Shown: one piece after another, positions 5,859 to 8,664 of the stretch
Layout: every line of letters begins with the position of its first letter
Position numbering within the stretch: position 1 is the first letter of the stretch
Assembly (NCBI GenBank): GCA_944384865.1
Contig: CALWVC010000058.1
Location: 1 to 8,664 of the forward strand
Reading direction: 5' to 3'
Origin: an uncultured Clostridia bacterium
Lineage (GTDB): Bacteria; Bacillota; Clostridia; Oscillospirales; Acutalibacteraceae
Length of the DNA stretch: 8,664 nt
The notes under the pieces: generated by a model
What the model was told of the DNA's origin: nothing
Database searches by the model: none
Seen by the model: only the letters and a program-made list of their open reading frames with translations
Translations under genes and position numbers: made by a program

Positions 5859-6784
5859 TGGCGGAATATATGGATTATCAGGATCATGGTGATCAGCCAA
5901 AAACCAAAACCGGCCGGATCGCCGGCCGGATCGTCTGCATTTTGTCGGCTTTATGGCTGATTTTTCTGGTTGTGTGGGTATTTGTGCGGTCACCGGAGAA
6001 TGTCCGCACCGACTTTGACCCGGTGCAAGGCGAACAACACAGCGTCTCCCAACCGCCGGCGCAGACAGACAACCCGTTTTTAAAACTGAAAGAAGGGTTG
6101 GACGCCGGAAACGCTTATACCCTCAACGATGCGTTTCGTACAGATTTCCCTGATATCGTCGATCTGATCACCAAAAGCAGCACCGAGCTTTCCAAAAACC
6201 AGATTTATACCTATGATCACGGCGCGAGCCTGACGCTGGCGCTGCCCTATGTCGCTACCAAAACCGAACAAAACGAAGATACCGGCAGCGTACAGGGCGT
6301 GATTGGACTGGATGTGTTAATCTTACCCTATGAAACCGGAGACGGCAGCCTGCAGATCGACACACCGATCCGATATTCGGCACAATATGACACATCTGAT
6401 CCCGATCAGCCATATCTGCTGACACTGCGGGAATTCAGCGCCGAACGATTTCGGCTGAACTTTTATACGCTGTCAGTGCAGTTTTCCGGTGCTGTCGCCC
6501 AAACGTTGGATTATACGGCAAGCTTGTCCATACCGCTGACCAAAGACGAAGCTGAACGCAATAAAATAGCTGACAATATCACGGTCAGCGGCGAGCCCGC
6601 GCAGATCACCGGCGGCAATCAGACCTCTGATACCGTCATCAACGGCCGCTTTTCACTGAACAGCGGTGCACAAACAATCCAGATTGAATACAATGATCTG
6701 TTTTACCGCAAGTTTTCATCGATTCACCTGACGCCGCAACAGCCGGATACTGATTTTGTCATCATTATTAACGGACGGGAATAA
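5858..6784 (+). CDS. Membrane-anchored extracytoplasmic protein of unknown function
   Basis: I do not recognise this 308-residue protein. The N-terminus is cytoplasmic and basic just before the membrane (Lys15, Lys17, Arg20, Arg24). A single hydrophobic helix follows at about residues 25-43 (VCILSALWLIFLVVWVFV), then a Pro/Gln-rich linker to about residue 75, then about 230 residues that should lie outside the membrane. The outer part is rich in beta-type alternation, for example GASLTLALPYVA and LDYTASLSIPL. Its only cysteine, Cys27, is in the membrane helix, which fits an extracytoplasmic domain. There is no signal-peptidase or lipobox site, so it is probably a signal-anchored protein. The start ATG 5858 overlaps the rsmA stop (TGATG) and has GGAGG at 5843-5847 within rsmA; this suggests translational coupling. 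An in-frame ATG at 5771 lies inside rsmA and is rejected; a second ATG at 5870 is possible. RsmE follows after 32 bases. Gene reality is strong; function is open. Confidence 0.88.
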   Translation: MAEYMDYQDHGDQPKTKTGRIAGRIVCILSALWLIFLVVWVFVRSPENVRTDFDPVQGEQHSVSQPPAQTDNPFLKLKEGLDAGNAYTLNDAFRTDFPDIVDLITKSSTELSKNQIYTYDHGASLTLALPYVATKTEQNEDTGSVQGVIGLDVLILPYETGDGSLQIDTPIRYSAQYDTSDPDQPYLLTLREFSAERFRLNFYTLSVQFSGAVAQTLDYTASLSIPLTKDEAERNKIADNITVSGEPAQITGGNQTSDTVINGRFSLNSGAQTIQIEYNDLFYRKFSSIHLTPQQPDTDFVIIINGRE

Positions 6785-6816
6785 TCTCTATTACCATAAC
6801 GAAAGGAACGATCTGT

Positions 6817-7530
6817 TTGCCCCGTTTTTTTGAACCGGTCACCGGAGACACTGTACAGCTTTCCGGCGAAACCGCTGCGCACATTACCAAATCCCTGCGG
6901 ATGCAGCCGGGAGAACAGCTCACCGTTTGTGACAATGGTTTTGATTATATTTGTGAAATATTGTCCACCGGCGACCCGGTTTGCTGCCGGGTGTTGTCTT
7001 CGGCGCCCAACGCCAGCGAACCGGATCTTTCCGTAACGCTGTATCAATGTATCCCCAAAGGAGACAAGCTGGAGCTGGTGATCCAAAAAGCGGTAGAACT
7101 GGGCGTATCGGAAATCGTGCCGGTCTTATCCGAACGATGCGTCTCCCGGCCGGACAGTAGAGCCTCCGGCAAAAAAAATATCCGATACAATAAGATTGCG
7201 TTGGAGGCCTGCAAGCAATCAGGCCGGGGGCGGGTAGTTCGGGTACAGCCGATGCTGTCCTTTTCCGACGCGGTAAAACAGATTGCAGATTATGAATTAA
7301 AGCTGTTTTTCTATGAGGGCGGCGGCACACCGTTAAGCAAGGTCATACACCCTGCGCACAGTTGCTGTCTGTTCATCGGGCCGGAGGGCGGTTTTTCGCC
7401 CGGTGAAGTGCAGGCTGCGCAGAATGCAGGCGCTATACCGGTTACGCTGGGCCGGCGCATTCTGCGCACCGAAACGGCCCCGCTGGCCGCGCTGTGCGGC
7501 GTGATGCTGCTGACCGGAAATCTGGAATAA
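6817..7530 (+). CDS. rsmE: 16S rRNA (uracil1498-N3)-methyltransferase
   Basis: RsmE methylates N3 of U1498 in helix 44 of 16S rRNA, close to the decoding site, using S-adenosylmethionine; it acts on assembled 30S subunits as a SPOUT-class dimer. The 237-residue product has the expected order. First comes a small PUA-like RNA-binding domain that begins PRFF and includes HITKSLRMQPGEQLTVCDN. The SPOUT domain follows, with QKAVELGVSEIVPVLSERCV. The trefoil knot has GPEGGFSPGE at residues 188-197 and LGRRILRTETA at about 211-221, including the conserved Arg217-Thr-Glu219. The start is TTG 6817, nine bases after AAAGGA at 6802-6807; this places PRFF at the N-terminus, as in relatives. It is probably the last gene of the rsmA unit, since the next gene has its own promoter-like box. 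No clear terminator follows: only a weak four-base-pair stem near 7572-7584. The call is firm. Confidence 0.96.
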   Translation: MPRFFEPVTGDTVQLSGETAAHITKSLRMQPGEQLTVCDNGFDYICEILSTGDPVCCRVLSSAPNASEPDLSVTLYQCIPKGDKLELVIQKAVELGVSEIVPVLSERCVSRPDSRASGKKNIRYNKIALEACKQSGRGRVVRVQPMLSFSDAVKQIADYELKLFFYEGGGTPLSKVIHPAHSCCLFIGPEGGFSPGEVQAAQNAGAIPVTLGRRILRTETAPLAALCGVMLLTGNLE

Positions 7531-7536
7531 CATAAA

Positions 7537-7571
7537 TTCAAAAAATAGTTGTGATATTTCAAAAAATAGTT
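7537..7571. promoter_or_regulatory. 14-bp perfect direct repeat, 21-bp period, upstream of the Gfo/Idh promoter
   Basis: TTCAAAAAATAGTT occurs at 7537-7550 and again, identically, at 7558-7571, so the copies are 21 bp apart, two full turns of the helix. The second copy ends 24 bases before the TATAAT box, next to or overlapping the -35 position, which itself is poor. This geometry is typical of operators for AraC-type activators and some response regulators, and of activated promoters with weak -35 boxes. Which protein binds is unknown. Confidence 0.5.
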
Positions 7572-7595
7572 CATGCTGTTTTAGCAGAAAACCAC

Positions 7596-7601
7596 TATAA
7601 T
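7596..7601 (+). promoter_or_regulatory. -10 box for the Gfo/Idh oxidoreductase gene
   Basis: TATAAT at 7596-7601 is a consensus -10 box. No good -35 box lies 16-18 bases upstream (the best is ATGCTG or TGCTGT) and there is no TG extension, so the promoter probably needs an activator. The phased direct repeats at 7537-7571 are in the right place to bind one. Transcription would begin near 7608, about 185 bases before the ATG. Confidence 0.5.
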
Positions 7602-7607
7602 TTGTTA

Positions 7608-7791
7608 CAGTATTGCTTCAAACTGTGGATACGGCGGAGCAAGCCCCGCCGCATTTCACTGTAAATACGGCGTGCCGCGCGCCGGAATGCGCGGCAACCG
7701 CATTCATCATACATATTAAGCGTGCGCCAGAACCTTAAGCCATGGCGGCAAGCGTATGTTGAATCGTCGGTGGATTGGAGTGTTTAGGAAT
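7608..7791 (+). ncRNA. Structured leader RNA with competing hairpins before the Gfo/Idh gene
   Basis: This gene-free leader is G+C-rich and highly foldable. Hairpin 1 is CGGCGG (7632-7637) with CCGCCG (7646-7651). Hairpin A is the perfect eight-base stem TGCCGCGC (7673-7680) with GCGCGGCA (7689-7696). Hairpin B, GAATGCG (7685-7691) with CGCATTC (7699-7705), cannot coexist with A. Hairpin C is long: ATTCATCATAC (7702-7712) pairs at 10 of 11 positions with GTATGTTGAAT (7754-7764), and an inner arm 7720-7729/7743-7753 pairs with one mismatch and one bulge. C is compatible with A but not with B. A 15-base element occurs twice: ACTGTGGATACGGCG at 7622-7636 and ACTGTAAATACGGCG at 7658-7672. No T-run marks a terminator. 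The likely ribosome site, GGAG at 7777-7780, and the ATG lie after hairpin C. I do not recognise a known riboswitch. Regulatory function is an inference from the alternative pairings. Confidence 0.45.
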
Positions 7792-8664
7792 ATGGATAAA
7801 ACATTACGGATCGGCGTCATTGGTATCGGCGGCATGGGCAACCACCATATAAACTCTTATCAGGATATTCCCAATGTCGAAATTGTCGCGCTGTGCGACA
7901 TCGTGCCGGAAAAAGCGCAAAAAGCAAAGCAGAACTATCATCTGGACTGCCCGGTAGAAACCGACTATAACCAGTTGTTGAAAATGGAGAATCTGGACGC
8001 GGTAGACATCAATACCCCCAACTACCTGCATGCACCCATCGCCATCGCCGCATTGCAGGCGGGCAAGCATGTGTTCTGTGAAAAGCCGGACTGTATCACC
8101 GTCGAGCAGGCGCTGCAGATGAAAGAAGCAGCGGAACAGTCTGGAAAAGTGCTGATGGTGATGCGCAACAACCGCTATTATGAGGGCTCCACCTATGTCA
8201 AAAAAATGATCGACGAGGGCAAGTTTGGAAACATCTATGCCGGGCGCTGCGGCTGGATCCGCCGCCGCGGTATTCCTGGCAAAGGCGGCTGGTTTACCAC
8301 CAAAGAGCAATCGGGTGGCGGTCCGCTGATTGACCTGGGCGTACATATGATTGACCTGGCCATCTGGCTGATGGGTAATCCCACGCCGGTAGCAGTTTCA
8401 GGCTGCACCTTTACGAAGTTCGCGAACGACACCTCGAAATCCGATTCAATCCACGCTTCTTTTGGTGAAGCAAAAGAAGGCGGCACCTTTGACGTCGAAG
8501 ATCTGGCGATGGGCTTTATCCGGTTTGACAACGGCGCCTGTCTGCAGATTGAGTTTTCCTGGGCTTCCAACATCCCGAAAGAACTGAAATTTGTAGAGCT
8601 GCGGGGCGAAAAAGCCGGCTGCCAGATTCACGACAGCAACGATGTTACCATCAGTATGGAAGAT
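7792..8664 (+). CDS. Gfo/Idh/MocA-family oxidoreductase, 3' end outside the window
   Basis: This is an NAD(P)-dependent dehydrogenase of the Gfo/Idh/MocA family, cytosolic enzymes that oxidise or reduce hydroxyl groups of sugars, inositols and related compounds. The 291 visible residues begin with a Rossmann fold: IGVIGIGGMGNHH has the dinucleotide-binding glycines at residues 11-16, and ALCDIVPEKA holds the acidic residue at the end of the second strand. The family motif EKP is at residues 97-99, with the conserved lysine Lys98; it continues as DCIT where most relatives have a small or hydrophobic residue plus A/T. The C-terminal domain opens with the typical GGGPLIDLGVHMIDLAIWLM, holding the presumed catalytic Asp181 and His185. 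Relatives are usually 330-430 residues, so a part is missing. The ATG 7792 is preceded by GGAG, 11 bases upstream, and by AGGA too close to count. It is probably controlled by the 7537-7571 repeats and the folded leader. The exact substrate cannot be told. Confidence 0.95.
   Translation, partial: MDKTLRIGVIGIGGMGNHHINSYQDIPNVEIVALCDIVPEKAQKAKQNYHLDCPVETDYNQLLKMENLDAVDINTPNYLHAPIAIAALQAGKHVFCEKPDCITVEQALQMKEAAEQSGKVLMVMRNNRYYEGSTYVKKMIDEGKFGNIYAGRCGWIRRRGIPGKGGWFTTKEQSGGGPLIDLGVHMIDLAIWLMGNPTPVAVSGCTFTKFANDTSKSDSIHASFGEAKEGGTFDVEDLAMGFIRFDNGACLQIEFSWASNIPKELKFVELRGEKAGCQIHDSNDVTISMED

Noticed and set aside
7572..7590. TGCT-gtttt-AGCA as a terminator for rsmE
   Set aside because: The stem has only four pairs and is followed by GAAAACC rather than a T-run.
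7804..8631. Antisense open frames over the Gfo/Idh gene
   Set aside because: They mirror a well-supported oxidoreductase frame with clear Rossmann and EKP motifs, and encode no recognisable protein.
1..8664. CRISPR array, tRNA or rRNA genes, insertion sequence, integrase or att site, toxin-antitoxin or defence island
   Set aside because: I looked for spaced repeats, terminal inverted repeats with transposase motifs, tRNA-like cloverleafs and the marker proteins of these systems, and saw none.

Overview
The window looks like the chromosome of a Gram-positive anaerobe in the class Clostridia, probably a gut Ruminococcaceae/Oscillospiraceae-type lineage. The basis is a complete pyruvate formate-lyase (an oxygen-sensitive glycyl radical enzyme), Shine-Dalgarno sites close to AGGAGGTGAT, frequent TTG starts, and the clostridial sequence style of KsgA and the dCMP deaminase. 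The species cannot be named from sequence alone. No rRNA, tRNA, CRISPR array, insertion sequence, phage gene or defence system was seen.

Layout. Positions 1-1158 (+): the 3' part of an aldo/keto reductase gene, a 49-residue small protein gene and a rho-independent terminator. Positions 1219-1660 (+): a broken sigma-factor gene, in which region 2 is joined out of frame to what looks like the distal winged-helix part of the same family, with region 4 missing. Positions 1771-1812: a bidirectional terminator between convergent units. Positions 1849-4062 (-): pflB. Positions 4226-4723 (-): a dCMP deaminase with a good promoter and a candidate NrdR box. Positions 4732-4870: a divergent regulatory region whose rightward side carries an extended -10 promoter and a perfect 20-bp dyad. 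Positions 5001-7530 (+): rsmA (ksgA), an unrecognised membrane-anchored protein overlapping it by one base, and rsmE. Positions 7531-7791: a gene-free stretch with a 14-bp direct repeat at 21-bp period, a TATAAT box and a strongly structured leader. Positions 7792-8664 (+): the 5' part of a Gfo/Idh/MocA-family oxidoreductase gene that runs off the window.

How the genes fit together. RsmA and RsmE both methylate the 3' domain of 16S rRNA near the decoding site, so this unit is a ribosome-maturation operon carrying one unknown surface-exposed protein. PflB cleaves pyruvate to acetyl-CoA and formate in anaerobic energy metabolism; its activase is not beside it. The dCMP deaminase feeds dTMP synthesis. 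The two oxidoreductases at the edges suggest carbohydrate-related redox chemistry.

No complete new multi-gene system is evident. The most promising unexplained signals are in non-coding DNA: the leader before the Gfo/Idh gene, with mutually exclusive hairpins and a repeated 15-mer; the phased direct repeats above it; and the dyad plus folded leader before rsmA.
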